39,076 nt of DNA from Acidobacteriota bacterium. GTDB taxonomy: Bacteria > Acidobacteriota > UBA6911. The stretch lies in contig JAAYAJ010000029.1 in NCBI GenBank assembly GCA_012719455.1, forward strand, positions 1-39,076, written 5' to 3'. This document shows positions 1 to 9,265 of this stretch, in pieces. The notes beneath the pieces are model-generated. The model was not told the DNA's origin, made no database searches, and worked only from the letters and a program-made list of their open reading frames with translations. A program made the translations under genes and the position numbers. Each line of letters begins with the position of its first letter. Position 1 is the first letter of the stretch.

Positions 1-1794
1 ATCAAAATAAGCGATATTGTATAGCTCTTCCTCGTATAAGGATTTTTTCTTTGCGTCTCCCAATATGTTTGCAACAATTCCTAAAAATGTCAGCCGATTG
101 TCGCTTAGGCGCACATCGCTCTTTCCACGATATTCAACGACTAGCATTCCCGTTATGTTTTCGTTGATTAATATTGGTATCGCGTAATAAGAATTGATCC
201 CTCTTGATGCAAAATAATTTCTTTCTTCGGCATCGGGGATGTTTTCTATATTTTCACACGCTATGGGTTGTTTTTGATCGATCAGGGTCTTGGCCATGGG
301 CAAGACAGCAGCCTTGACTTTCATGCCCGGGCAACAGGGAATCGATTCATTCACAATATACGAACTAAAAATCAATGCGTCTTCGTAATCCGCGCTGAAT
401 TCGATCAAATATGCCTGGTCAAAACCAAGCCTTTCCTGCGACAATCTATACATTTCACCCATTTTTTCTATAACAGTTTCCCGATTAACCGAAACAAAGA
501 TATTGGAAACTTTTTCAAGCGTTTCTTGCTCTTTTGCATATCTCCGATATCCTCGCAGCTTTAACGCATATTCTTTCGTCAGATGTCGCACGGCGTAATA
601 AGAGAGTAGGATAATAAAAAACCTGCTAAGATACTGGACATTATTGATAACGACAGTAGTTTTCGGGAGAGTTATTGCAAGGGCAACTTGAATTGCCACG
701 GTTATCCCTATAAAGATAAGCGCGTGGATGTCGCTATTAAGAAGAACGGTATACAGAAGAAATACTACATACACTACCCATACCGTTTCCGCTCCCTTGT
801 CAATGTTTGTAATTATGAAATAACTCTGGCCCAATATGCTTATTATCAGAAAGAGGGTATTCTGAAGGGAATGGCTTTTTATTATATGCGGTATAAGAGC
901 CAAAAACAGGCTAAACATCAACACGGTTAGAGCGAGTGGAAGCTCTTTTGCTAAATCGCTTCCCCCGATAAAATATGCCAAAAAAAAGGATGCTGCGGCT
1001 CCTGCCCCAAATATCCTTGCCGCCGTGCGAAATAATTGCAATCGGCTTTCATCCGGGAAATCGTTGGAATCCAGGTGCAGGAACTCCATCCTGCTTCTTT
1101 CGAAAAGCCTTCCGGAAGTTTTCAATAAATAGAACATCACTATCGTGGGAATTATATTGATTACAACTTCTAAGGCGGGGAAGAGCGGGCTTTCAAAAGG
1201 CATGATATCCACTGCCACTATCACAAAATAGGGCAATATTACGGACATCAATAAATATGTTATTCTCTTCCTCCGAATGGTATTGGATTTATGTTCTATG
1301 CGCCAGCGAATGACCAATAAAACAGCTGCCGTTGAAAATACAATGCGATATATGCTGATCCAGATTCTCCCCAAATTCATGCCAAGCACGTTGATTCCGC
1401 TGAAGGCGGTCGGCAGGGTTTCGAATGGGGCCGCGGCAAAGTATCCAAAGGGAGCGAATAAAACGATGTTTATAACGGCGGGCAAATAAATTATAAGAAG
1501 CGCGCTTCGTTTATTGGATAGGTTTTTGTATTCTGTGATAATGAGTATAAAGTGCAGAAGAACGCTTTGAAAGACTCCCCAGCCGAAAACGGAAATGGAC
1601 CTCCAAAAGGCACTCGATTCCGCTGTAGGTTCTGTGCTTGAAATGGCAAAGGCAATCGCCCAAATCGCCAATGAGGTTGTTAAACGAAAAAATTGCTTGT
1701 TTACACGACTCTTTAAGTTGAAAAACCTTGTATGTGTTCCAAGAAACACGTAAAAACAACCGCAAAGGTAAGTTGCCATTGCTGCATATTTCAT
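1..1794 (-). CDS. Membrane GAF-domain sensor, probable diguanylate cyclase (partial, C-terminus beyond window)
   Basis: The frame is open from the ATG at 1794 to base 1 (598 codons, no stop), so the gene continues off the left edge. Residues 1-220 are strongly hydrophobic with about seven membrane segments, like the histidine-kinase N-terminal 7TM sensory region. A second set of membrane helices follows (about 255-400), then a soluble GAF-like domain (about 420-585). The last visible residues, EEELYNIAYFD, match the linker that normally runs into 'DxLTGLPNR' at the start of a GGDEF domain, so a diguanylate cyclase output is inferred; the GGDEF itself is not visible. An in-frame TAG lies upstream of the ATG and no alternative start codon lies between. 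Base composition is much more AT-rich than the rest of the window, suggesting transfer. A histidine kinase output is the main alternative. Confidence 0.8.
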   Translation of the reverse strand, partial: MKYAAMATYLCGCFYVFLGTHTRFFNLKSRVNKQFFRLTTSLAIWAIAFAISSTEPTAESSAFWRSISVFGWGVFQSVLLHFILIITEYKNLSNKRSALLIIYLPAVINIVLFAPFGYFAAAPFETLPTAFSGINVLGMNLGRIWISIYRIVFSTAAVLLVIRWRIEHKSNTIRRKRITYLLMSVILPYFVIVAVDIMPFESPLFPALEVVINIIPTIVMFYLLKTSGRLFERSRMEFLHLDSNDFPDESRLQLFRTAARIFGAGAAASFFLAYFIGGSDLAKELPLALTVLMFSLFLALIPHIIKSHSLQNTLFLIISILGQSYFIITNIDKGAETVWVVYVVFLLYTVLLNSDIHALIFIGITVAIQVALAITLPKTTVVINNVQYLSRFFIILLSYYAVRHLTKEYALKLRGYRRYAKEQETLEKVSNIFVSVNRETVIEKMGEMYRLSQERLGFDQAYLIEFSADYEDALIFSSYIVNESIPCCPGMKVKAAVLPMAKTLIDQKQPIACENIENIPDAEERNYFASRGINSYYAIPILINENITGMLVVEYRGKSDVRLSDNRLTFLGIVANILGDAKKKSLYEEELYNIAYFD

Positions 1795-1983
1795 GATTGT
1801 CCCGCCCCAGAGAACAAGCTTTCCAAATCCCTACTTATTGCGGCTTCTCCCCGTTGCCCACCGCTTTTCAGGCATGTCCGTCATTTTTCTCGTATATCAT
1901 ACACACTTTAGGATATCACGCGCATTATTGCCATGTAACTAATGCATTTAGTGCGTTTTAGCCCGTCGATGCGTGCAAAGCCT

Positions 1984-2270
1984 TGACGTAGTGTGCCAGC
2001 GGTAAGGCCACCAAATTCATGCGCCGGCTCTGCGGAATCGACGTAGCGCATGCCCAGGTTAGCCGGGCCAATCAACTGCTGGACGAGGAACTGACTGGCT
2101 GGCGCCGGTTGGCCTTGGGTGACATCCAGCGCCTGATTCTGGACGTACGCCGCGAAAAGATCGGGCATGGCGGATCCGCGGTTTCCTGCGCTGTTGCCGC
2201 GGACATCACGCCCCATGGCCGTGGCGGCTTGCTGGGTGTGAGCGTCTCGTTGAGGGAGGGCGAAGTGGAT
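1984..2270 (+). pseudogene. IS256/Mutator-family transposase remnant
   Basis: Translation of this strand gives pieces typical of IS256-family transposases in the right order: a helix-turn-helix-like segment ending in FMRRLCG, then a VSRANQLLDEEL stretch, then the core around the first catalytic aspartate (LILDVRREK), and then LLGVSVSLREGEVD. In intact members this continues for more than 200 residues to the second Asp and the Glu; here the similarity stops near 2270. An in-frame TAG lies at about 1999-2001 and no start codon with the expected N-terminal domain is present. It is a dead fragment lacking both ends; I saw no terminal inverted repeats. It lies between the AT-rich block and the 3' end of tRNA-Arg, consistent with an old island boundary. 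Confidence 0.7.
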
Positions 2271-2353
2271 CAGTGCGGCGGCACGCGATCCGGTGCCACA
2301 GGGAGCCGGGGCGTGAGCGGTCTGGGGAAATTCCGCCAAGCTGTTGATTTGAA

Positions 2354-2431
<78 letters not shown>

Positions 2432-2447
2432 TCCTGCAAACCTCCAT

Positions 2448-2476
2448 AAGGTACAGTTTCCCGCGCCTTTGCGCAA
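2448..2476 (-). promoter_or_regulatory. Probable sigma-70-type promoter of tRNA-Arg
   Basis: On the minus strand TTGCGC (2471-2476) is followed after 17 bp by TACCTT (2448-2453), 17 bases before the first base of the mature tRNA. The spacing is right for a short 5' leader. The -10 box is a weak match, so this is a placement argument more than a sequence one. Confidence 0.4.
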
Positions 2477-2643
2477 CCCCATTTTGGATCCGGCCGGCTC
2501 CGGAGGGGGGCCAGGGCGGCCAGGGGGAACCATGTGCGTTTCCTGTTTTTCTCCTTAGGTGAATGGACGGGCTGAGGATTATAGTAGGGGCAATCGCCAG
2601 ACGTCACCCATATCGTGAATCCGCACCCGGAAGGGGGAGCCCG

Positions 2644-4248
2644 ATGTCCCAGGAACTGTCAGTACAGTACGTCTACGACCGCAGGCGCCTGGTCGTGGGG
2701 CTGGTGTCCATTTTTCTCGTCTACTTCACGATGGCCTATTTCCTCCAGGCCCTCAACATCGCCCGGCCCAAGATCGCGGCCGACCTGGGAGGGATGGATC
2801 TCTACGCCTGGTCGGTCTCGCTCCCGGGGCTGGTCGGCGCCTTCGTGACCCTCATATTCGGAAAGCTCTCGGACATCTACGGCCGCCGGATCATGATGCT
2901 GATCGCGGTCGCGTTCGCCCTGCTGGGATCGGTCCTCTGCGCCCTCAGTCCCAACTTCGTGCTCCTCGTCGCCGCCATCTGCGTCGGCTCGCTCGGGACC
3001 GGGGCGATGATGCCGCTGGTGTTTTCGGTGGTCGGGGACATGTTCCCCCCCGTCGAGCGGAGCAAGTGGATCGGGATGCTCCAGCTCCCGATGGGGATCG
3101 CGGCGCTGTTCGGGCCCGCGCTGGGGGGGTGGTTCGCCGATACCCTGGGGTGGCGCTACTTCTTCTGGTCCACCGTCCCGCTTCTGGCCCTCTGCCTGGC
3201 GCTGGTGCCTCTCGGCATTCCCGCCCCCTCCGGGGCGCGGGTCAAGCGCAAGATCGATTACGCCGGCAGCGTCTGGATGGTGCTGGCCTCCTCGGCCCTG
3301 ATCATCGGGATCTCCCTGGCCGGGGGGCGGTACGCCTGGGGTTCGCCGCAGATCGTGGGGCTGCTGGCCGTCTCGCTCGGCTGCTGGGTCCTCTTTTTCA
3401 GGACCGAATACGGCGCCGAGGAGCCGGTGCTCGACCCCCTCGTGCTGCGAAACCGTTCGTTCAACACGGTCGCCGCCGCCTCCTTTCTCTCCTTTTTCGG
3501 GCAGATGGCGATGATGATGTACTTCCCCATGTTCCTGCAGGGGGTTCAGGGGATCGGCGCCGCCAGGAGCGGCTGGATTTTCACCCCCTACAGCGTGCTG
3601 ATGGCCTTTATCGGTGTCCCGGTGGGGTTTCTGCTCGCCCGGACGAAACGGTACAAATGGATGTATGTCGCCGGCTACGGCATCGTGACCGCGGACATGT
3701 TCGCCGTCGCCTTCCTGGGCGAAAGCACCCCTGCGCTCGTGAGCCTGGCGGTTGCCGCCTTGGCGGGCCTGGGGCTCGGCGCCATCCCGACGGTGAACAC
3801 GGTGGTGGTGCAGAACGCCGTCCCCCGGCGGCTCCTCGGCTCCGTCATGGGGGCCATCTTTTTCTGCCTGATGTTGGCTGTGGCGGTTTCCCCCGCGATC
3901 CTGGGGGCGGTCATGAACGCGGGCTACGTCCGAACGCTTGCCGCCACCCTCCCGGAGGGGCTCGGCCGGGTGGCCGACGCCGAAACCATGGCGGACTTGA
4001 CTGATTCCCAGGTCCTGCTGTCGCAGGAGAGGATGGGGGAGCTGGAACAGCGCTTCCGGGGGCTCGGGGCCGAAGGGGCGGGGCTTTTCGCGCCGACGGT
4101 GGAGGCCATCCGGGCGGCGATGCAGGCGGGGCTCAAGCGGGTGTTCTGGCTCGGCGCCTTCACCATGCTCGCTGCCTTCCTGATCATCCTGACCATCCCG
4201 GAGGTCCCCATCGGCTCGGATCCGCCGCCGGGCCAGCCCGGCGCCTAG
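2644..4248 (+). CDS. MFS drug:H+ antiporter, 14-TM DHA2 (EmrB/QacA-like) family
   Basis: A 534-residue, almost wholly hydrophobic protein with the MFS motif A loop GKLSDIYGRR after TM2 and a motif C-like GPALGGWFAD, characteristic of proton-driven drug exporters. Length and hydrophobic segment number fit the 14-helix DHA2 group, which act in the cytoplasmic membrane. A soluble stretch of about 60 residues (near residues 435-500) lies before the last helix. The start at 2644 is preceded by AAGGGGGA at proper spacing; an upstream ATG at 2563 would add 27 residues of non-membrane sequence and has no good ribosome site. It is monocistronic, converging on pgi with three bases between stops. No TolC or EmrA partner is adjacent. 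The substrate is unknown. Confidence 0.88.
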   Translation: MSQELSVQYVYDRRRLVVGLVSIFLVYFTMAYFLQALNIARPKIAADLGGMDLYAWSVSLPGLVGAFVTLIFGKLSDIYGRRIMMLIAVAFALLGSVLCALSPNFVLLVAAICVGSLGTGAMMPLVFSVVGDMFPPVERSKWIGMLQLPMGIAALFGPALGGWFADTLGWRYFFWSTVPLLALCLALVPLGIPAPSGARVKRKIDYAGSVWMVLASSALIIGISLAGGRYAWGSPQIVGLLAVSLGCWVLFFRTEYGAEEPVLDPLVLRNRSFNTVAAASFLSFFGQMAMMMYFPMFLQGVQGIGAARSGWIFTPYSVLMAFIGVPVGFLLARTKRYKWMYVAGYGIVTADMFAVAFLGESTPALVSLAVAALAGLGLGAIPTVNTVVVQNAVPRRLLGSVMGAIFFCLMLAVAVSPAILGAVMNAGYVRTLAATLPEGLGRVADAETMADLTDSQVLLSQERMGELEQRFRGLGAEGAGLFAPTVEAIRAAMQAGLKRVFWLGAFTMLAAFLIILTIPEVPIGSDPPPGQPGA

Positions 4249-4251
4249 GCG

Positions 4252-5871
4252 TCATTTTCGCTCCCGGTATCTCCGGATCAGGGCGTTGGTGGAACTGTCG
4301 TGTTCCGGTCGGGCCGTGCCTTCGAGTTCAGGGGCGATCCGCCCGGCCAGGACCTTGCCCAGTTCCACCCCCCACTGGTCGAACGGGTTGATGTCCCAGA
4401 GGACCCCCTGGGTGAAGATGCTGTGCTCGTAAAGCGCCACCAGCGCCCCGAGCGCAGCCGGCGTCAGCCGGTCGAGCAGCAGCGTGTTGCTGGGGCGGTT
4501 TCCTTCGAACACCTTGTGCGGCGCCAGGCGCTCCGGCACCCCCTCGGCCCGTACTTCTTCAAGCGTTTTCCCGAAGGCCAGGGCCTCGGTCTGCGCGAAA
4601 AAATTGGCCATCAGCAGGTCGTGCTGGTCCCCAAGCGGGTTCAGCGAACGGCAGAAACCGATGAAGTCGCACGGGACCATCCGGGTCCCCTGGTGCAGCA
4701 ACTGGAAGAAGGAGTGCTGCCCGTTGGTCCCCGGCTCCCCCCAGTAGACGGGGCAGGTGTCGATCTCCACCCGCGCCCCCCCGTGGGTCACCCCCTTGCC
4801 GTTGCTTTCCATGGCGAGCTGCTGCAGGTAGGCGGGAAAACGTTCCAGGTACTGGTCGTAAGGGAGGACGGCTTGGGTGGCGGCGCCGAAGAAGTTGTTG
4901 TACCAGACGGCCAGGAGCCCGAGCAGGACGGGCAGGTTGCGCTCGAAGGGGGCGGAGCGGAAATGGCGGTCCATGGCGCGCGATCCCCCGAGCAGTTCGT
5001 GGAAGCGCTCCGGGCCGATCGCGATCATGGTGGAGAGCCCGATGGCCGATTCCATCGAGTAGCGGCCGCCGACCCATTCCCAGAAGCCGAACATGTTGGC
5101 CTCGTCGATCCCGAATCGTTTCACCTCCGCGGCGTTGGTCGAGACGGCCACGAAATGGCGCGCGACGGCGTCTTCGCCGAGCGCCCCGGCGACCCAGGCT
5201 CGGGCGCTTCGGGCGTTGCGCATGGTTTCGAGCGTCGTGAAGGTCTTCGAGCAGACGATGCAGAGGGTTTCGGCCGGATCGAGGTCCCGGACCGCCTCGG
5301 TGAAATCGGTGCCGTCGACGTTGCTGACGAAACGGAATTGGAGGTCGCGCCGGGCGTAATGCCGGAGCGCCCTGTACGCCATCGCCGGGCCGAGGTCGGA
5401 TCCGCCGATGCCGATGTTGAGGACGCGGCGCACGGGGCGGCCGGTGCTGCCCGTCCACTCGCCTGCGCGAACCCGGCGGGCGAAAGCGGCCATCCGGTCG
5501 AGCACCGCGTGCACCTCGCCGACCACCTCGGCGCCGTCGACGGCGATCTTCTCCCCCCGCTCCGCCCGCAGCGCCACGTGCAGCGCCGCCCGTTGTTCGG
5601 TGGTGTTGACCGCCTCCCCCCGGAACATCGCCTCGATCCTCGCGCGGAGGCCGCGTGCCTCCGCGAGCGCGACGAGCAGCCGGAGGGTCTCCTCCGTGAC
5701 GCGGTTTTTGGAGTAGTCCAGGTAGACGCCCGCCGCCTCGGCGGCGAAGCGCTCCCCGCGGCGCGGGTCGCGGGCGAACAGCTCCCGCAGGTGGAGCGGA
5801 CGCACCACGGCGGCATGGGTTTCAAGGGCGTTCCATTCGGGGAGATCTCTCAGGGGTGGCTGGATCTTCAT
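4252..5871 (-). CDS. pgi: Glucose-6-phosphate isomerase
   Basis: This cytoplasmic glycolytic enzyme interconverts glucose 6-phosphate and fructose 6-phosphate. The protein is 539 residues, close to the 549 of E. coli Pgi. Visible family blocks are [11 protein letters not shown] (about 152-162, sugar-phosphate binding), SKTFTTLET (208-216), the first signature WVGGRYS (266-272), the second signature [19 protein letters not shown] with catalytic Glu379 and His393, and the C-terminal WGVELGK lysine (506). All catalytic residues are present. The position usually Trp in GRYSLWSAIG is Glu here (YSMESAIG), which the pattern tolerates. GGAGGA precedes the ATG by about 9 bases. It is transcribed alone, convergent with the MFS gene and divergent from the exported-protein cluster. 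Confidence 0.97.
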   Translation of the reverse strand: MKIQPPLRDLPEWNALETHAAVVRPLHLRELFARDPRRGERFAAEAAGVYLDYSKNRVTEETLRLLVALAEARGLRARIEAMFRGEAVNTTEQRAALHVALRAERGEKIAVDGAEVVGEVHAVLDRMAAFARRVRAGEWTGSTGRPVRRVLNIGIGGSDLGPAMAYRALRHYARRDLQFRFVSNVDGTDFTEAVRDLDPAETLCIVCSKTFTTLETMRNARSARAWVAGALGEDAVARHFVAVSTNAAEVKRFGIDEANMFGFWEWVGGRYSMESAIGLSTMIAIGPERFHELLGGSRAMDRHFRSAPFERNLPVLLGLLAVWYNNFFGAATQAVLPYDQYLERFPAYLQQLAMESNGKGVTHGGARVEIDTCPVYWGEPGTNGQHSFFQLLHQGTRMVPCDFIGFCRSLNPLGDQHDLLMANFFAQTEALAFGKTLEEVRAEGVPERLAPHKVFEGNRPSNTLLLDRLTPAALGALVALYEHSIFTQGVLWDINPFDQWGVELGKVLAGRIAPELEGTARPEHDSSTNALIRRYRERK

Positions 5872-6009
5872 GGGCGTTGTCCTCCGCGGAAATCCGGTTT
5901 TTCCACTTTATTAATATCATGGACTTGAAATCCGGGCCATTATACGATGGCTTGGGAGCGCCGGGGGGGACTGTTCCCTTCGGCGCCGCGAGGAAACGAG
6001 GCAGGGAAG

Positions 6010-6618
6010 ATGCAAAGGAATATAGGCGGAACATTCGCGGCGCTTTCGGCGCTGCTGCTGGCCCTGACGGCGCTTCCGCGTCCGCTCTGCGCGCAGTATG
6101 CCACGCGCCAGGTCAACCTGGCCTATCTCACGCAGCGGGCCGACGTCATCGTGCAGGGGAGGGTGGCCCGGGTCAGGCACGCGCCCCTGCCGGGATACCC
6201 GAACATCCCCACGGTGGAGGTGACGCTGGAGGTCGAGAACATGCTGCGCGGGCCCCGGGGGCGCACCTACACCTTCCGGGAGGTCTTCCTGGGACTCCGG
6301 GCGCGGGAGGGGAAGCAGGGATACCGGGAGGGACAAAGGCTGCTCCTTTTTCTCCCCGCGTCTTCCCGGTACGGCCTGAGCAGCCCGGTCGGGATCGAGC
6401 AGGGACGCTTTCACATCACCTGCGGTTCCGGCGGGGAGGAAATCGTGGCCAATGAAATGGAAAACGCCGGGTTGTTCCGCAACACTGCGCTCGCGGCCCG
6501 GGGGGTGCGGCTGACCGAAGGCCAGAAGCGCCTCCTGGGCGTCAAGCGCGGCCCGGTCCGGCTGGGGGAGATGATTCCCGTGATCCACGCCTTCACGGCG
6601 CTGCCGAGGATCCCATGA
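6010..6618 (+). CDS. Small exported beta-rich protein, partner of the downstream matrixin
   Basis: 202 residues from the ATG at 6010 (GGCAGGGAAG just upstream), beginning with a clear Sec signal (MQRNIGG, a Leu/Ala core, probable cleavage after LCA-Q). An in-frame ATG at 5947 would bury this signal behind 21 residues and is rejected. The mature part starts with ADVIVQGRVARV and continues with alternating beta-type segments (VEVTLEVENMLRGP, TYTFREVFLG, GQRLLLFLPAS). I have the impression that similar small proteins accompany matrixin-type proteases in other bacteria, but I cannot name a Pfam family. Its stop overlaps the next start by four bases (ATGA), so translation is probably coupled. A role in folding, inhibiting or presenting the protease is inference from position only. 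Confidence 0.75.
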   Translation: MQRNIGGTFAALSALLLALTALPRPLCAQYATRQVNLAYLTQRADVIVQGRVARVRHAPLPGYPNIPTVEVTLEVENMLRGPRGRTYTFREVFLGLRAREGKQGYREGQRLLLFLPASSRYGLSSPVGIEQGRFHITCGSGGEEIVANEMENAGLFRNTALAARGVRLTEGQKRLLGVKRGPVRLGEMIPVIHAFTALPRIP

Positions 6619-7904
6619 AGAGCTGCGCCCGAACGATTTGTTGCTCCATCGCGATGCTTGCGGCGGGGATGCTCTTTTCCGCCTTCGCCGGGGGGCCGTA
6701 CTACGTGACCGGCCCCGGCGCCGCCGTTCCCGGGGAGGCTTACCGCTGGTCCGGAAGCCTCCTCCGCTACAAGACCGACCTGGGGAACCTGGGGCGCCTG
6801 ACCAACGCGGAGGCCGACGCCATGGTCTCGGCGGCGTTCCAGGTCTGGGAGGATGTGGATACCGCCTCGATCGGGTTTCAGCACGACGGGAAACTCTCCG
6901 GCGACGTCACCGCCGACAATATCCTCGGTTTTCAGAATGCGCTCGGCATGTGCTCGGATCCCTCGCAGCCATCTGGCTCGATCGTCTACGACTTGGATGG
7001 GAGCATCATCGAAGCCCTGGGGATGGACAAGAATTCGGTTCTCGGGTTTACCGGCGTGGTCTGCACCGACGACCGGCTGGGGACCTACACGCGCGGCTGG
7101 GCGGTGATGAACGGGAGGTTCATCGACGGCACGCCCGACTCGGCCGGGCACCGGTCGGTTACGCTCGACGAGTTTCACGGCGCCTTCGTCCACGAATTCG
7201 GGCACCTGCTCGGCCTCGGGCATTCCCAGATCAACGTCGAGTGCGCCACGGAATGCTCCGCCGAGGACCTTTCGGGGGTGCCCACGATGTTTCCGTTCCT
7301 GGTCAGTCCCGGGCAGGCGACCCTGAACGCCGACGATATCTCCATGGTGTCCTCCCTCTACCCCGAAGCCTCCTTTCATTCCTCCAGGGGCAGGATCCAG
7401 GGCCGGGTCGTGTTCTCCGACGGGGTCACTCCCGCGCAGGGATACAACGTGATCGCCCGGAATACGGCCGACCCGCGCGTCATTGCGGTCTCTTCGGTTT
7501 CGGGGTATCGGTTCACCGCGGGCGCCGGAAATCCCCTGGTCCCCTTTGGAATGGACACGAGCTTTTTCTACGGGTCGCACGACCAGAACCTGATCGGCTT
7601 CTACGACCTCCCGGGGCTTCCCCCGGGGACCTACACGGTTGAGGTGGAGGCGATCCTCAACTCGGGCTCCGTCCCCTTCGTCTACAATAGCGGGGTGGGT
7701 CCCATCGGGGACTACCTCGGCTTCCAGTACAAGATGCCCGGAAGCTGCGAGCTCCAGTATCTACACCACCCGCCGCGTTCGACGGACGACTGCGGCACGC
7801 GCACGACCGTGAGCGTCGGGGCGGGGCAGGTTGTCTCGACCGGCACCGATATCGTTCTCATCGGAACCGGGCCGCGCTACGATGCCTGGGAGAGCGGTGA
7901 ATGA
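6615..7904 (+). CDS. Secreted matrixin-like zinc metalloprotease
   Basis: 429 residues with a Sec signal (cleavage near AFA-GG, about residue 25). The zinc site HEFGHLLGLGH at residues 193-203 is a perfect HExxHxxGxxH metzincin motif, followed about 30 residues later by a Met-turn (VPTMFPF) and by LNADDISMVSSLYP, the typical C-terminal helix of M10/matrixin catalytic domains. Residues from about 255 to the end carry a carboxypeptidase-regulatory-like or Ig-like beta domain (GRIQGRVVFSDG; LPPGTYTVEVEA). There is no obvious cysteine-switch propeptide. The cysteines in the catalytic half probably form disulfides outside the cytoplasm. It is coupled to the upstream small exported protein and followed after 34 bases by a lipoprotein gene. 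Extracellular or periplasmic proteolysis is strongly supported; the substrate is unknown. Confidence 0.9.
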   Translation: MKSCARTICCSIAMLAAGMLFSAFAGGPYYVTGPGAAVPGEAYRWSGSLLRYKTDLGNLGRLTNAEADAMVSAAFQVWEDVDTASIGFQHDGKLSGDVTADNILGFQNALGMCSDPSQPSGSIVYDLDGSIIEALGMDKNSVLGFTGVVCTDDRLGTYTRGWAVMNGRFIDGTPDSAGHRSVTLDEFHGAFVHEFGHLLGLGHSQINVECATECSAEDLSGVPTMFPFLVSPGQATLNADDISMVSSLYPEASFHSSRGRIQGRVVFSDGVTPAQGYNVIARNTADPRVIAVSSVSGYRFTAGAGNPLVPFGMDTSFFYGSHDQNLIGFYDLPGLPPGTYTVEVEAILNSGSVPFVYNSGVGPIGDYLGFQYKMPGSCELQYLHHPPRSTDDCGTRTTVSVGAGQVVSTGTDIVLIGTGPRYDAWESGE

Positions 7905-7938
7905 AAAGGGGGCGTCCGGCCCCATGAGGAAGGATCCT

Positions 7939-9261
7939 ATGCGTTTGTTTCTCCATCTGGTGCTGGCCGGCTTCCTCGTCGCGACCGCGGTGAGTTGCGG
8001 CGGGGGCGGAGGATCCTCCTCCTCCCCGATCGCGCCGCCCCAGGTGGACACGCGCCCGGTGATCACCTCCCTCTCGCCCGCGGAAGTCCAGGCGGGCTCC
8101 GTCACCTTCACCCTGACGGTGAAGGGAAGGAACTTCACGAAGGGCGCGCAGGTGCGCTGGAACGGCTACGAGCGCCCCACGGCCTATGTGAGCGCCACCG
8201 AACTGCGGGCCGACATCTCCTCGGCGGACGTGGCCTCGGCGGGGACGGCCAAGGTCCTGGTGTTGAACTTATCCCCCAAGACTGAATACTCGGCCGAGTC
8301 CAGCTTTGCCATCAACAACCCGGTCCCGGTCCTCCATTCACTGAACCCGCTCCGCATCACGGCCGGAAGCGCCGCCACGCCCCTGGTTCTCTACGGGGCG
8401 AATTTCGTGTCGGGCTCCATCGTCCAGATCGACGGCGCCGACCGGACCGGCACCTTCATCAACTCGACCCGGCTGTCGGTGACCCTGACCGCGGCGGATC
8501 TGGCCGCGGCGCGGGGTGTGTCGGTCCAGGTGCAGAATCCCTCCCCGGGCGGGGGGACGAGCGGCCAGATCGCTCTCGACGTCGCCGCACCCGGTCTCTA
8601 CGTGTCGACCCGGAGCCTCCCCCCGGGCGCTTCCGGCAGGACCTACGACTACGCGCTCCGGGCCGAGGGGGGGATCGCCCCCTATTCCTGGGCGCTCGAA
8701 TCCGGCGCGCTCCCCCCGGGGCTCGGTCTTTCCGCCGCCGGCGTGATCACGGGGACGGCGCCTGTTGTCACGGTCGACGCCGCTTTCCAGTTCGAGGCGA
8801 AAGTGACCGATTCCACGGGCTCGACGGTCACGGAGCCCCTCGAGGTTGCGGTCCGCACCGCGGCGCCGGGGCGCAACGACGTCTGCGGCCCGGCGACGGC
8901 CAGCCCCATATCGAACGGCGTGATCCGCGCCTCGCTGAGCCCCTACGGCGATGTCGATGTCTATAGGTTCCAGGCGGGCGCGGGAGCCAGGATCACGGCC
9001 GAAATCCGGGCCCGGCGCCTGTCGCTGTACGGGGACCCCACGAGCCCCGACATTTTTCTCGATTCCTTTCTGGAAATCCTCGACGCCGACTGCGTGCGGA
9101 TGACGTACAACGATGACCTGGAGCTGGGGGTGGTGCAGGATTCGGGGATCTCTGATTTCTACATTTCCACCGCGGGGACCTACTACCTCCGGGTCAGCGA
9201 CCTGCGCGGCGACGGCCGTCCCGACTTCATCTACGAGCTGGAACTTTCGGGCGCAGAGTAA
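7939..9261 (+). CDS. Lipoprotein with IPT/TIG, putative-Ig and PPC-like domains
   Basis: 440 residues from the ATG at 7939, which has AGGAAGGA five bases upstream; in-frame ATGs further upstream lie inside the protease gene. The signal ends in a lipobox (TAVSC, Cys20) followed by a Gly/Ser linker. The mature part reads as two IPT/TIG-like beta domains (about 37-205: VITSLSPAEVQAGS, VLHSLNPLRITAGS), one He_PIG-type putative Ig domain (about 215-300: PYSWALESGALPPGLGL, ITGTAP), and a C-terminal bacterial pre-peptidase-like (PPC) domain (about 310-440: DVYRFQAGAGARITAEI, YYLRVSD). No catalytic motif is seen, so adhesive or scaffolding use on the cell surface is inferred. It is probably cotranscribed with the matrixin. 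It converges on the CARDB gene with four bases between stop codons. Confidence 0.85.
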   Translation: MRLFLHLVLAGFLVATAVSCGGGGGSSSSPIAPPQVDTRPVITSLSPAEVQAGSVTFTLTVKGRNFTKGAQVRWNGYERPTAYVSATELRADISSADVASAGTAKVLVLNLSPKTEYSAESSFAINNPVPVLHSLNPLRITAGSAATPLVLYGANFVSGSIVQIDGADRTGTFINSTRLSVTLTAADLAAARGVSVQVQNPSPGGGTSGQIALDVAAPGLYVSTRSLPPGASGRTYDYALRAEGGIAPYSWALESGALPPGLGLSAAGVITGTAPVVTVDAAFQFEAKVTDSTGSTVTEPLEVAVRTAAPGRNDVCGPATASPISNGVIRASLSPYGDVDVYRFQAGAGARITAEIRARRLSLYGDPTSPDIFLDSFLEILDADCVRMTYNDDLELGVVQDSGISDFYISTAGTYYLRVSDLRGDGRPDFIYELELSGAE

Positions 9262-9265
9262 GTCC

